A stretch of 64,000 bases of DNA. Source: Gigaspora rosea (Eukaryota; Glomeromycota; Glomeromycetes; Diversisporales; Gigasporaceae). The position numbers were made by a program, and so were the translations under genes. Of this stretch, positions 24,829 to 36,214 are shown one piece after another. Each line of letters begins with the position of its first letter. The stretch's first letter is position 1. Below the pieces are notes generated by a model that searched no databases, had not been told where the DNA came from, and saw only the letters and a list, made by a program, of their open reading frames with translations. The DNA is taken from NCBI GenBank assembly GCA_003550325.1, contig QKWP01000140.1:107315-171314 (forward strand), given 5' to 3'.

Positions 24829-26221
24829 TTTACCTTATGTGAATATGTTATGGATTATGGTCCTTTATATGCATTTTGGTGTTTCAGTTATGAACGGATG
24901 AATGTTTATAAGGTAAGCTGAATTTCAGATATATTGATAGCTTTATAGTTATACCAATAGTTCTTTAGATATATATTAGGGTAACTGGCATGCTAGTACA
25001 TACGTACATACATAGTATATCTAAATTTTAAAGCCTATTTGGCATGCCATTTATTAGTAAAATTATATTTACTTTATTCTAGATAATTTAATCGAAAAGC
25101 ACTATAATTTTATAATATACAATATATATTTTATTAACATTTATATAAAATTATTTATATACTATATTAGGATCATTACATAGCAGCACCAGAAGAATCG
25201 AGCCTGAATTACTTAAGACTATGCAATATCATTCTCTGTTGGATAAGCTTTCTTCGAGTGCAGACGGTCATTTACAAACATGTTTACAGTTCATTGAATG
25301 AAAGAATATGACTGGTAGTCTTTCTTTGCATAATGAAACAACTACCAGGAATTTCTTTCAATGCCTGTAAATGTTGAAGAGAAATCAGAAACAGGCTCCG
25401 AACCATCCTGGGTAAATTATTATCACCGAAGAAAGTTTGACAGAATCTCCCAAATGAATTATTAGCATTGTTAACACAATATTATAACAATGCATATAAC
25501 TATAGGTTTATTGCTTTATTAAAAATTCATACCACTAGTTTTAGTTCCATACTGGTATTACCCAACTTAACCATTTATGGAAGTATAAGGATTGGTGACA
25601 AAATTTTTGGGTCTACTTTTTCGAAAAGACACGAAAAGTCAGTAAAAATACTTGCAAAATTTATATTGGATGACAGATCAACTGACATATTTCCTGGACT
25701 TGTTCAATATTATTTTGAACATGTAGTACAGCTACCGGAAGGTCCAAAGAAACATACGTTGGCTTTCGTTCAGTGGTATCAAGCTGTTAAAGACTCTAAA
25801 ACAAGATTTCATTGTGAAGTAGATGGTATTTATAATATCGAATTATGGAATAGACAGTTCTATAATTTAAGTAGAGATTGCATAATCCCTATACATAATA
25901 TTTTAGGCCGCTTTATTTCCTGTACCGTCAAAGTCAGAATACAAAATCCTAGAGAATATATGTCAGTTATTCCGTTGAATAGAAAATTTCATATTTAATG
26001 TATTTTTTATAACATATTATATATTTAATTTATATTACATACTTGTATTATAGATATATATTAAATATGTATATTTATCATATAAAATGAAGTATAGCTT
26101 GCCGATAGCTATTACATATTTTTTCCTATTTATGATTATATTCTATATACTTACATATAGGTAGTCGATATTTATATGTTTCGTTGCAAATTAATATCCT
26201 ATATAATTAAGGTTTAGTAGT

Positions 26222-26640
26222 TTATATTCAAATTAACACCAAAGCCCTACCGGTACCCGATTTTAACTGATACTATGATACCGATATAATCAAGGTTTAG
26301 CAGTTTATATTCAGACTAACTCCGAAGTCCTACTGGGTACCTGATTTTTAACTGATACGTTACAAATAATAAGCTGATATAATTAAGGATAGCGGTTTAG
26401 ATTCAGATTAACTCTGAAGTCCTACTGGGTACCCAATTTATAACTGATACGTTTCAAATAATAATCCAATAGATTTAAGGTTTAGCGATTATTTTCAGAT
26501 CAACTCCATAGTTATATTGTGTACCTGATTTTTCTCTGATACGTTTTTAATAATAATCCGATATATATAAGGTTTAGCGGGTTATTTTCAGATTAACTCC
26601 ACAGTTATATCGGGTACCTGATTTTTAACTGATTTAAAAA
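26222..26640. repeat. Right subterminal tandem array, about 105-bp units
   Basis: Four units with TTTAGCGG(TTT), CAGATTAACTCC, TACTGGGTACCTGATTT and TAACTGATACGTT. It begins about 220 bp after the transposase stop codon and mirrors the array at the other end of the element. Confidence 0.82.
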
Positions 26641-26726
26641 TAAAAAACTGGATAAATATCGAAACCCGATATGACTCTGGTTTTTATCCGGGAGTACTGT
26701 TCATGATTTGGCTTCATTCAACCTGT

Positions 26727-28140
26727 TTTAGTTTAAAAAACCTTCTAATTTTTTAAATTTATATACAATATAATACCAGTATTTAAAATTGGTTTGTACA
26801 AGATGCACATGTGCAAGTACTTTTTTTATTTGTATATAAAAACCTAGATAAGTAAATGCATATGTGTGCATTTATTATTAATTTAAATAATTGCACAAAA
26901 AATAATATGCAACAAGAATTAAAATTTTTATACATAAAAAATAATATGCAACAAGAATTAAAAATTTTAATGCACAAAAAATAATTAGCGAATTATACTT
27001 TTTTTTGAAAGATTTAATATAATTATTAAAATTTAAAATATCAGTAATTATGTTTTATACAAATTAGATAACTTTTTATTAGTATTGTTTTTTATTTTAT
27101 ATACCTATAAATAAAGCTAAATATATTTGAAATTTTTTTATAGAAAACCCATATTCAGTTAATTTACATAAAATTTTAGAGTAAATAAAATAAAAATAAT
27201 ACTAATAAGAAATATTCTCTTTGCATAAAAGTTTAAAGTAAGTGTATTTTATCTTTTTGAACAATTTTATTTATTGTATAAAAGCTGATTTAATTATTAA
27301 AATTGTAACTTTTCAAATTAAAATCGGCCAACAAATCTAAAAAAATAGTGGTTATAATATAATTGTAACTATTTAGAGATATTTTTAATATAAATAAATA
27401 GTATTATATTTGGTATAATTATATAGAGTTTGTGACTATATGGGGCGCAGGCAATAGAAAAGCCTATTTTTACAAATTTTTTGAAATCGAGTTTTTATTA
27501 GATTTATATAAATTTTGATGTGGTTGACATATTTTAATTAAAAATGAAAATTGATTTGCATAATAAAAAATCAAGATAATGTTAAAAAAAATTACACGAG
27601 GCTGCATAAAACAAACACATCACGTGGTTATATAATAAAATTTATTAATAAAGATTTTTTATATATGTAGATAATAATTAAGAATAGAATGTTAAAATTT
27701 TTATAATTAAATGAAAAATAACTCTATAACTTACTTTGTAGAGACGTAATGCTAGTCTGTACCAAATTTTTATCTGAAATTATCAAGCTGTTATAGCTGT
27801 GCATCAATTTAAAAATTTGCAATAATTATATATTTTTTTTTTTCTTTAAAAAAAATGCTTAATTAAATTTCTTTTTAAAGAAATGGCTCTATAACTTTGT
27901 TTGCAAAGAAGTAATAACGGTCTGTGCAAAATTTTATCCAAAACTACCAAACCGTTTGAGCTTGCATCTATTTAGAATCTTCATTAATAAATTTTATTAT
28001 ATAACCATATATATGTTTGATTTACATAGTACGCCGCACACCCCAATATTTCCCTATAAGAAAATTGGACCGGATCGGCACGGGTTGCGTCAGATATGAA
28101 CATGCCTTTGTGGCACAGGTCAAGATCCAGATTTGTACGG
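26727..28140. other. AT-rich stretch with an inverted-repeat element
   Basis: No gene is supported; the frame at 26,783-26,977 comes from a short duplicated AT-rich unit (AATAATATGCAACAAGAATT). An inverted pair (TGGTTATATAATAAAATTTA and its complement) bounds 27,625-28,007. Between them a unit of about 95 bp (from CTCTATAACTT to TGCATCWATTTA) occurs twice in direct orientation, at about 27,722 and 27,892. Confidence 0.6.
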
Positions 28141-29246
28141 TATTAACCCATGAAGTACCTCTCAGAAATCGAAGCTAACGAAGCAACTATCGACAGGGAG
28201 TCACGTAAGCACAGAGACACGGAACTGTGCGGTAGTATATCGTAGTTGTTAGTTTATTGATGAGCGAGAGGGTTTATATATAGTGATTTAGCAGTTCGAA
28301 AGAGTGCGTGATATAATTTATAGAATCAAAATGAAGAATGTAATGTCTTTTTATTTATAATAAAGAATTGTAATGGCGAACATGCCTACAAAGTGGTGCA
28401 GATATGCCCGTTTATATAACAAAATATTCTATACTAAAAATATGGCTTTCATGCCATGAGTGTTCTATATATTATTTATAATCTATTTATCATTAATGAT
28501 ATTACTTGATTCCTATCATTCCTACAATATCAACCTTTCATATTATATCTCTCCGATGTACCCTATATGGTAGGAGCACCCGATATTAGGGTGGTAACTC
28601 AACTAAGTAAATCAAAATTATGGAGCAAACTATAGAATTTGTTCTATTGCAGATTTTTCATTTTACATGAAAATCAATTTTAATTATATATCTGATATCG
28701 ATATATCGATATCAATTTATTAAAATTGATTACTTTAAAACAAAGCAACTTAATGAAAACCCAATGAATTACTTTAAAATTTTCACAAGTAACTTATTAA
28801 ATATTGGAGAATAAAGTTACGCTTTCAGATTTTCTACTAACATATAAATTTTAATGTTCATCTTATAAAATGTAAAAAAAAAATTAGAATTTAAACGTAC
28901 AAGTCGAAACTTTAATAGAATTTTTGCAAAAAATCGAGCGTAACTTTTTAGAGATGACTTCAGTGAAGAGTTTCCATTAAAAGAAATTAGAAAATAAGTG
29001 CAATATCAAGGCGGGTTCATTAGAATTTTTTATTATTAATTAAATATATGTAATATGATATTTAATCGATTATTTTAAATTCACTGATTAAAATCTGATC
29101 ATAGTAAAATTACTAGTATTGCTGACATAATTTTGATTTACTTAGTTGAGTTACCACCCTAACCCGATATGGTATAAATGGCAGATCCATCATTTGAGGC
29201 GCAGTAGTCTCGTGATCCACGTGAGGGTACATCAGCAGAGGTAACA
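28141..29246 (-). mobile_element. Solo LTR, interrupted by a MITE
   Basis: The first 300 bp match the complement of the LTR at 29,296-29,772 and also the solo LTR at 37,354 (shared GCAACTATCGACAGGGAGTC). Starts TATTAACC and ends GGTAACA, with flanks ACGG and ATGG as a probable imperfect 4-bp duplication. Without the 575-bp MITE and its extra duplication it is about 520 bp. Fossil LTR of the same family as the next element, but in opposite orientation. Confidence 0.65.
28587..29161. mobile_element. Mutator-like MITE with 9-bp duplication
   Basis: A 575-bp element with 36-bp perfect inverted ends beginning TAGGGTGGTAACTCAACTAA, flanked on both sides by the identical 9-mer ACCCGATAT. A 9-bp duplication is the hallmark of Mutator-like elements. 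No coding capacity. It lies inside the solo LTR. Confidence 0.92.
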
Positions 29247-29295
29247 ATGGGTAAGGTCCGAATTGGTACGGATTCTTTGGACCGTGTGGGACCGT

Positions 29296-29772
29296 TGTTA
29301 CCCTTGCATATTGTACCCTGCTGTAGATCATAACTGTGTCACAGGACTACTATGTCTCATGCGCTGAATGTGCCAGATGTGCCTCATGTGACTGATGAAC
29401 TGAGTGTGGCATATTAGGCTGATGCGATCGAAATAACATAAATGATGGATCAGCCCTTTATAGCACAAGAGCCATATGTATTTATTAGTAGATAGTTTCT
29501 TATATATACAGGTGATATTAGCTCCACTTTGTATGCATGTTCGCCATCATATTTCTTTATTATCAAAAAAAGGACACTATAATCGATTCTATAAAATATA
29601 TCACACACTCTTTCAAATTGCCAAATCACTATAAACATAAACCCTCTCGCTTGTATAAATACTAACAACTATAATACACCACTGCACAGTTTGTGTCTCT
29701 GTGCTTACGTGACTCCCTGTTGATAGTTGCTCCGTTAGCCTCGATTTCTAAGAGGTAATTCTCAGGTTAACA
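29296..29772 (+). repeat. 5' LTR
   Basis: A 477-bp direct repeat of the element above, TG...CA bounded. It holds CCTTTATAGCAC-type promoter-like and TTATTATCAAA sequences. Confidence 0.88.
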
Positions 29773-30126
29773 ATTGGTGGTAACTGTGAGATTTGTAACG
29801 AGAATCAACGTTGGATTTGTAAGAAGAACTCTGTATGAGTTAGGAGGTTGCTCTGTGTGAGCTGTAACGCATAACTTTGTGAGAAAACTTGAAGGATTGC
29901 TCTGTGTGAGTTGCGATATCTAATTTTTGATGAATTAGCTGCAACATCTATATTAACATTTGGAAGAACTCTGCGATGAAAAAAGAACCCCAACATCGAA
30001 TGTTACACTATCAACAGCGATGTCCTCGATGTCAACAACAATAACAAGGCCATTATGTCCTCGAGTGCCCAAATATGAAACACTTGGACAAGAAATGCAC
30101 CATGCTAATTGGAGCGGATTCGTATT

Positions 30127-30420
30127 ATTTCGCCAACAATCACTTCACCAACATAACATTTTACCGACAAATACTCACCGACAAGTTCATTTTACCAACA
30201 GATTGTTTCATCGAAGTTCATTTCACTGACAAGTTTTTTTTCAAAAAGCACTCTAACTTTAGCCCTAATTCTACCTAATTCTACTCTGACCCTAACGACA
30301 ATGACCAGAATTACTTTGTCAGTGAAATGAGCTTCGGTGAAATAAACTGTCAGTAAAATAAACGTGTCGGTGAATAATTTTCGGTGAAATGTTATGTCGG
30401 TGAAGTGATTGTCGATTAAT
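30127..30420. mobile_element. Foldback MITE inside the LTR element
   Basis: Inverted arms of about 100 bp, beginning near CAATCACTTCACC and repeating CACCGACA/TTTACCGACA motifs, surround a short centre containing ACCCTAACGACAATGACC. It accounts for the overlapping open frames seen on both strands here. It appears to be a later insertion in the retroelement's interior. Confidence 0.7.
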
Positions 30421-30529
30421 TGATTGCCACCCAATTGGAGCACTTACCCCAGAACAAGGTGAAGAGTTCCAAGAAATAATTGATGAGAATCTTGGCGATA
30501 CCCTCAATGACGAACAGATACTTGCAGCT

Positions 30530-32690
30530 TTGGACTTTATATTGGAAGTACTAGAGTATATTATTACAAGAGGCGAAGCAAATTATCACGAGCGGTCTGA
30601 TATTGACTATGCCACCGAAGTCGCGAAGATCAATCATAAATCGACTAAACGTTATCAAGAACCGACCAAGCAGTGTCATACTTATGAAACAGATAGTAGT
30701 GAATTAGAAATGATCGAAAGTAAGGCTATTACTACCAAGGAATCCCGTACTGAAAGTCGAAGCATTTTAAGGCTGGATGCGGAGAAAGGAATCCCAGGTC
30801 AAGAAGGAAAGGCTGTCGAGAAGAAATTGTTAAAGACCTATATGAAAGAGAAAAAGAAGGAATTAATGATAAAGAAAACGACTATGAAAAATTGCTACAA
30901 AAAGTACTTAACGTCTGTAATGTCCTATCTGGAGAATTGGCCAAAAAGAAGGAAGAAACCATTGGAATGAACCCCATGCTAGGACCCGAAGACTTATTCA
31001 TGAACCCGAATAAAGACGTTCCTAGAAAGATTTTGGCTAGAGTAGAGGATGAAGACTCGATATTTGGATCTTATGACAAGGACGAAATGGATGGCTTTGA
31101 ACGATATTACCAAGGTAGGACTATATTGGAAAAAGACGAAATTGTTGAAGGAAGGGATGAAGTGAATGAATCAGAGGATCATGCTGAAATGAATTATGCA
31201 AGTTGTGATGAATACGATCAGAAAATGGGGACTGTACCTATGGAACCCAAGGAAATTATAGGTGGCGAGACTCCGGAGTTTCTTTTAGGGATAGTAGAGA
31301 AAGACTCCTGTCCGATACCCCGCCAGAACTACTTTTTATTGACCCAAGAAGAAGAAGTCGTGTACCTTAGTGTCCTTGATGCTTACTATGACCTGGACGA
31401 ACCAGTAGAAGAACCCTTGGAAGATGCTGCATTTGGCTCCAACGTAGAACAGGAAGATGAGTTAGAAGTTCTTCTTAATGAAGTGAACGCTCTCATACAA
31501 GAATTGGTCCCTGGAGAAAAGGAAACTGCCCAGGAACCTGAAGGTGAAATTGATATTAGAAATAACGAAGAAGAAGGTGTGAAGGTTAAAATAGAACTTC
31601 CCTTGACTTACTTGAAGCTTACAGAAGTAAATTATGCTGAGAAAAACAAGGGACTCGAGCTCGACGAAATGGGTTGTACTAACTGAATCAAAGCCCAAGG
31701 ACTTTGCTACCGAATCGATAGTAGAGATGAAAAAGTTAATAGGAAAGAAGAAAGCAAGGCACTCGCATATGAACAAGAATTGGCAGCAACTAAAGAGGCC
31801 AATGGAATATATCGGGATAGTATTAGAAGAAAAGTCGATACGGATCACGTGAACCGAATATTTGAATCTGATCTTGAAGCTGCCATGGAAGTTGGAACCT
31901 CGCGGAATTATAGGAGGTGTACTGAAATAGAATTTGACCAATTCGAAGAAAAGGAAGAAAAAATAGAAACAGTACCTGCAGAACATAGGAAAAGTTTGGA
32001 TGGCAAAACTCGAAACGAAAGTGATCACAAGACCTTTGAGGAGGGAAGTGTCGAAGAGCGCCGCAATAGTAGAAGACCCCTTGATGGAAACGCCCTAGAT
32101 CATGCTTGCGATTTATGGATAAAAAACGTAGCTGAGTTTAGAGGAATGATCGAGAAGAAGAAAGATAATAAACTGGAAGAAGCAGGTCAATACCTGAATG
32201 CTTATAGACAGCACAATAATGGATCGGATGGAAAAGGGCATAAGAAGATATTAGAAACAGGCAACTTACCTATAGAATCAGAAGAAATGGATGACGAAAC
32301 GATCACCTAAGATGATGAAATGGCGAAAGAAGAAGAGTGAAGAATGTTAGTTGAAAATGACAAAGAAAATAACAAAGAAAAGAATAATAGAGCTGAAATA
32401 CCCCTCGAAGAAAAGGTCTTATACCCTACACGCGAAATGCAGACGAGAGAAGTTGAAGAATTTCGAAAGTCTGCTGATACAAATGACGCGGAAGAAGATA
32501 AAGGAGTGGTTAGGGTTGGACGTTGTTATCAAGACCGAATCGGAGTGAAAAGGGATAAAGCATATGAAAATACCCCCGATGATAACTCGAAAAGCAATTT
32601 CAACCCAGGTGGATCTTGGCAAAACTCGCAACTGAACAAGATAAAGAGAGAAACCTTAAAACCTGCAACAACTTATATTTATGCGTAGAA
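30530..32690 (+). other. Lys/Glu-rich coding remnant of the LTR element
   Basis: Several long overlapping open pieces with strongly charged, probably coiled-coil composition and no domain that I recognise. A gag-like or accessory role is possible, but there is no nucleocapsid-type zinc knuckle. It ends just before the purine tract of the element. Treated as a fossil; the pieces are not joined here. Confidence 0.45.
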
Positions 32691-32713
32691 GCATAAATTT
32701 AAGTGGGGGAGAT

Positions 32714-33197
32714 TGTTACCCTTGCATATTGTACCCTGCTGTAGACCATAACTGTGTCATGGGACTACTATGTCTCATACCTAATGTGCCGGATGTGCCA
32801 GATGTGCCTCATGTGACCGATGAACCAAGTGTGGCATATTAGGCTGATGTGATCGAAATAACATAAATGATGGATCAGTCCTTTATAGTGCAAGAGCCAT
32901 ATGTATTTATTAGTAGATAGATTCTTATATATACGGGCGATATTCGCTCCACTTTGTAGGCATGTTCGCCATCATATTTCTTTATTATCAAATAAAGGAC
33001 ACTATAATCGATTCTATAAAATATATCACACACTCTTTCGAATTGCCAAATCACTATAAACATAAACCCTCTCGCTTGTATAAATACTAACAACTACGAT
33101 ACACCACTGCACAGTTTGTGTCTCTGTGCTCACGTGACTCCCTGTCGATAGTTGCTCCGTTAGCCTCGATTTCTGAGAGGTAATTCGCGGGTTAACA
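32714..33197 (+). repeat. 3' LTR
   Basis: A 484-bp copy of the 5' LTR, followed by CCGT, the same 4 bp that precede the 5' LTR. Confidence 0.88.
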
Positions 33198-33301
33198 CCG
33201 TATGCCCCATGCCAATTGGACCGTAAATGACTCAGGTTTACTAGTGTGAACCCCGGAATCCGACCTACCGGCTGCGCCTTACGATAGCCGAAATCACGGG
33301 A

Positions 33302-33415
33302 TTAAATGCATTTATGCGATTTATTAGATTTATGCGATTTATTAGATTTATTAGATTTATGCGATTTATTAGATTTATTGGATTTATGCGATTTATTAGA
33401 TTTACTGCATTCACT
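33302..33415. repeat. Minisatellite TTTATGCGATTTATTAGA
   Basis: About six copies of an 18-bp unit with 9-bp half-units (GATTTATTA). The Asn/Ser/Lys-rich frames on the complementary strand are its translation and are not genes. Confidence 0.85.
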
Positions 33416-35392
33416 TGTATTACTGTATCTTTTATTATAAATAAAGGCTTCGTGCCCATAATGAAATACATCCTTCGTGATATTAGATAATTCGTTCATA
33501 ATAAACTCCTTATAACCGTAATATAAACTTACCCTGATCTGCTACTAAGTGGCGTAGTAGTACGAACTCTCGTCAGTAATTCTTGTGCACGTGATTAATA
33601 TTACGCTGTCTGGTTGTTTCTCGACGTACTGAGATTGCCTTGGTTATATTTTTTTCCAGTATCCCGACGTACCGTGGATACTGTGGTTGTTTGTTTAGAG
33701 AGAGTTACCCTGAAGAATCGACGATCGAAGCCTAGACTTATCCACTCGCCGAATCTAACACGCCTCCTTCGATAGATCGTCCAGTTTTGGTTGGTTTGGT
33801 TTGGTTGGATTTAGATTGACCCGGAAGAGTCGACCTTCCGTTGTCACTAGTCGAATCGGCACGGGATTTGGCACGGGTAATGAAAGTAAATTCACGTGCC
33901 ACCGAGATAACGATGTGGATTAACTATTAAAACATAAATTTACATACTGGTAAGTAATCAATATAAGATGAACAAACTAACTGCATATGAAGCAAAATAT
34001 AGTAAGGAAATTTTTTTGTTAAGACACAGGGAAGCTTCATCAGTGAAATCATGAGATACCACTCTTTTTTTAAAAAAAATTCCTTTACTGATCTTTCGCT
34101 CTCCCCGAAGCAAGCCAACAGTGTGTAACGTACACATACGTGTCATCTGAATGTGCCATTTCATATGAAGTACTGTGCCATTCCGTAAAACGTTCCTGTG
34201 CGTGCCACAAGATCCGTGCCATTTCGAGCATTCCCGACACCAACCCGTACCCACAACCCGTACCACTATTCTTATAGACTACTCTTATATAATTAATTAC
34301 CACATATCATTATGCAAATTGAATATAAATAAAAAGTATTTATTTGATTACTAATAATGGATCCTATTTGCGGGTATTGATAAAATTTTTTGCGACCCAA
34401 CTTCCCTATGAGAAATTACAGCACGGAATAATACTGAAATACACAGAAAAGTTTGAATACGTGACCACACAAACCTGCACGTAAATATACACGGGACAAT
34501 GCACGGGAAAGCAAGTTCATGGCACATAAAAGGGCGCGGATTCCGTGCAACGCTGCATGTACTTACGTGCAATTTTATGTGTTTTCTCGTGCATTGTCTC
34601 GTGCATATTTACGTGCAGGTAACATATAATAGCATATGTCCATACATATATACATAATAACATATATCGTATATGCATTATTTTATTAACTAAATTTTAT
34701 TATTTTATTAACTAAATTTTATAAGTTTTATTAACTAAATTTTGTATTTTATTAAATAACTTAATTATTTAATTATTTTATTAATTAAATTTTATAATAC
34801 AAATAGTTTAATTTAATAATTTACATGCGAATAAGAAAATACTTCTAATTACTAAAACTACCGACTTTAAAAATAACCCAGCAACTAATAATATCGAAAA
34901 AAAAACAAAGTAATAGTACCAAAATGAAAGGGTTAAAAAAAAATCGAAATGACTACTCTAGAAATAACTCCAATAGGGACAACTCCGATTGTGGCAACTC
35001 CAATGGCAGTAACTCAAGGGAGAGGCTAAAATGCAATAATATACAGAGAGATAAAAAATAAAAGAAAAAAATAATAGTAAAAAAAAATAAAGCTGCGATA
35101 CCACCAAAAATGATGAAAAACATACACCAAAAATGATAGTGATTCCAAAAGAGTAGCTTCCAAGGCAATAACTCTAAAGGATGGTTTAAACAATGACAAT
35201 AACTAAAAAAAATTATATAAAAATTAATGAGTTTTAAAAAAAAAAATTATAAAAAAATATAAGATGATAAAAATGATAAGAGTAAAAAAAAAAAAAAAAA
35301 AGCAATATTTATTTGCTTACAAATCAAATGTAATTTGTGCGCGTCAATGCACGGAAATTATTATTGATAAGTGCAAAAAAAAAAAAAAAAAA
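33416..35392. other. Non-coding region with GTGCC-rich and AT-rich repeats
   Basis: No gene is supported. The stretch from 33,420 to about 33,880 is GC-richer, with AATAAACTCCTTATAACC followed by a long transcript-like leader, and may be part of an old LTR. From 34,130 to 34,620 come degenerate units with CGTGCCATTTC or ACGTGCA, like those near 54,200-54,370. From 34,660 to 34,800 a TTTTATTAACTAAA repeat occurs, then poly-A tracts. Confidence 0.45.
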
Positions 35393-36160
35393 AAAAAAAA
35401 CAACAAAATAAATGTTTTTGTGCGCGTCAATGCACGGAATTTATAATCATTAAGAATCTTAACGATCATCACGTTAATGCACGGAATTATGATCGTTAAG
35501 GATCTTAATGATCATCATGTTAGTACATGAAATTATGATCGTTAAGGATCTTAACAATTGTGACAATTGTGATATCATGCACAAAAATTATGATCGTTAA
35601 GAATCTTAACGATTGTGACGATCACGATATTAATGCACTGAAATTATGATCGTTAAGGAGTCTTAACGATTGTGATGATCATACATTTTGTACAGAAATG
35701 ATCGTTAAGAACCTTAACGATTGTGATGATCGTTACGTCAGTGAACTGAAACTTTCGTTAAGAATCTTAACGATTGTGCACGTCAAAGCACGAAAATTAT
35801 GATTATGATCGTTAAGAATCTTAACGATTATGCATGTCAGTGCACGAAAATTATGATCGTTAAGAATCTTAACGATTGTGCACGTTAGTGCACGAAATTT
35901 ATGATCGTTAAGAATCTTAACGATTGTCACGTTAGTGCACGGAAATTATGTGATCATTAAGATTAATACACGTCAATAAATGGTTATAATACTATGCACG
36001 ATAGTGCACGGATTTCAATATTTCGTGTGATAACGTGTATTAAATTTTTTGGATGATCAGTTTCCGTGCAGTTTCCGTGCAGTGATTATGAAACCCGTAC
36101 TTACCCGCATACAATTTCGTATTTTTACATGCATTCCCGTGTATCGAGTTTTCATAGGGC
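35393..36160. repeat. Palindromic satellite block, copy 2
   Basis: Near-identical direct copy of 1-756, from the ACAAAATAAATGTTTTTG lead-in to the common end CATAGGGC at 36,160. A diverged extra unit (about 35,331-35,372) precedes it. Differences from copy 1 are mainly gains or losses of palindrome or TTTCCGTGCA units. Confidence 0.9.
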
Positions 36161-36214
36161 TTCAACCATCGGTTTAAATATTTTTTAATAATTTTTATTG
36201 TCTTTGTTCCATTA

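Larger units (their letters stand above)
22416..24835 (-). mobile_element. Tigger/pogo element nested in the Tnp2-type gene
   Basis: A 2,420-bp element with ends AGGCAAAAAGGGGTAATTTG and (complemented) AGGTAAAAAGGGGTAATTTG, flanked by TA. Removing it together with one TA brings the host transposase reading frame back together across the site (LYLCLHI then CEYVMDYGPL), which fixes the borders to the base. It carries one transposase gene on the minus strand with only two defects, so it arrived much later than the decay of its host element would suggest. Confidence 0.92.
19761..25998 (+). pseudogene. Tnp2-type (CACTA/EnSpm) transposase, interrupted relic
   Basis: DDE transposase of the Tnp2 class. 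In order: a CFCNICKG-to-SHIARR zinc-finger-like start (residues 31-52); an acidic linker (20,200-20,330); WIIFWALNYQARC and a CKKCCKL finger (20,340-20,565); a segment ending YDGRIWKPF (about 20,580-20,878); a GT-AG intron (20,879-21,206) holding a small MITE; LGIMLNLDWVQPF with a candidate catalytic Asp; CCSCDILAARK; DPMHCLFLGIAKW with a second candidate Asp (about 21,845); FKADQWKNF; then YGPLYAFWCFSYERMN after the Tigger insertion; a second intron (24,913-25,170); and a C-terminal exon ending NREFHI-like at 25,998. Several frameshifts (near 20,190 and 20,565) and stops (20,682-20,684, 21,411-21,413) show it is dead. The motif order matches Rhizophagus Tnp2 proteins as I recall them. Confidence 0.82.
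15190..26726. mobile_element. Large CACTA-like (Tnp2-type) DNA transposon, decayed
   Basis: About 11.5 kb. A minus-strand accessory gene relic (15,815-17,950) and a plus-strand Tnp2-type transposase relic (19,761-25,998) diverge from a central region. Tandem arrays with GGTTACCCGA- or GGGTACCCGA-type motifs lie just inside both ends (15,290-15,800 and 26,222-26,640), as expected for subterminal repeats of CACTA elements, and more arrays lie in the centre. A 14-bp inverted match, ACAGGTTGAATGAA (15,193-15,206) and its complement (26,713-26,726), may mark the outer limits; CAGTACTCCCGG on the complement near 26,690 is another possible right terminus. The borders are therefore approximate. A Tigger element is nested inside. 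Confidence 0.65.
29296..33197 (+). mobile_element. Complete non-autonomous LTR retroelement
   Basis: A 3.9-kb fossil element. Its two LTRs (29,296-29,772 and 32,714-33,197) begin TGTTACCC, end GGTTAACA, look roughly 95% alike by eye, and are flanked by the 4-bp duplication CCGT. A purine tract (AAGTGGGGGAGA) sits just before the 3' LTR, and a primer-binding region would start at 29,773. The interior holds Lys/Glu-rich coding sequence (about 30,530-32,690) in several open pieces. I see no reverse transcriptase, integrase or protease motif, so it would need enzymes from a relative. It looks structurally whole at its ends, with a broken coding region (at least a few breaks) and a moderately young age. 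The superfamily is unassigned. Confidence 0.85.

Noticed and set aside
31462-32028. 188-codon minus-strand open frame in the LTR element
   Set aside because: Phe/Ser/Ile-rich mirror of the Lys/Glu-rich plus-strand coding remnant.
33265-33499. Asn/Ile- and Lys/Ser-rich open frames
   Set aside because: Both are translations of the 18-bp minisatellite.
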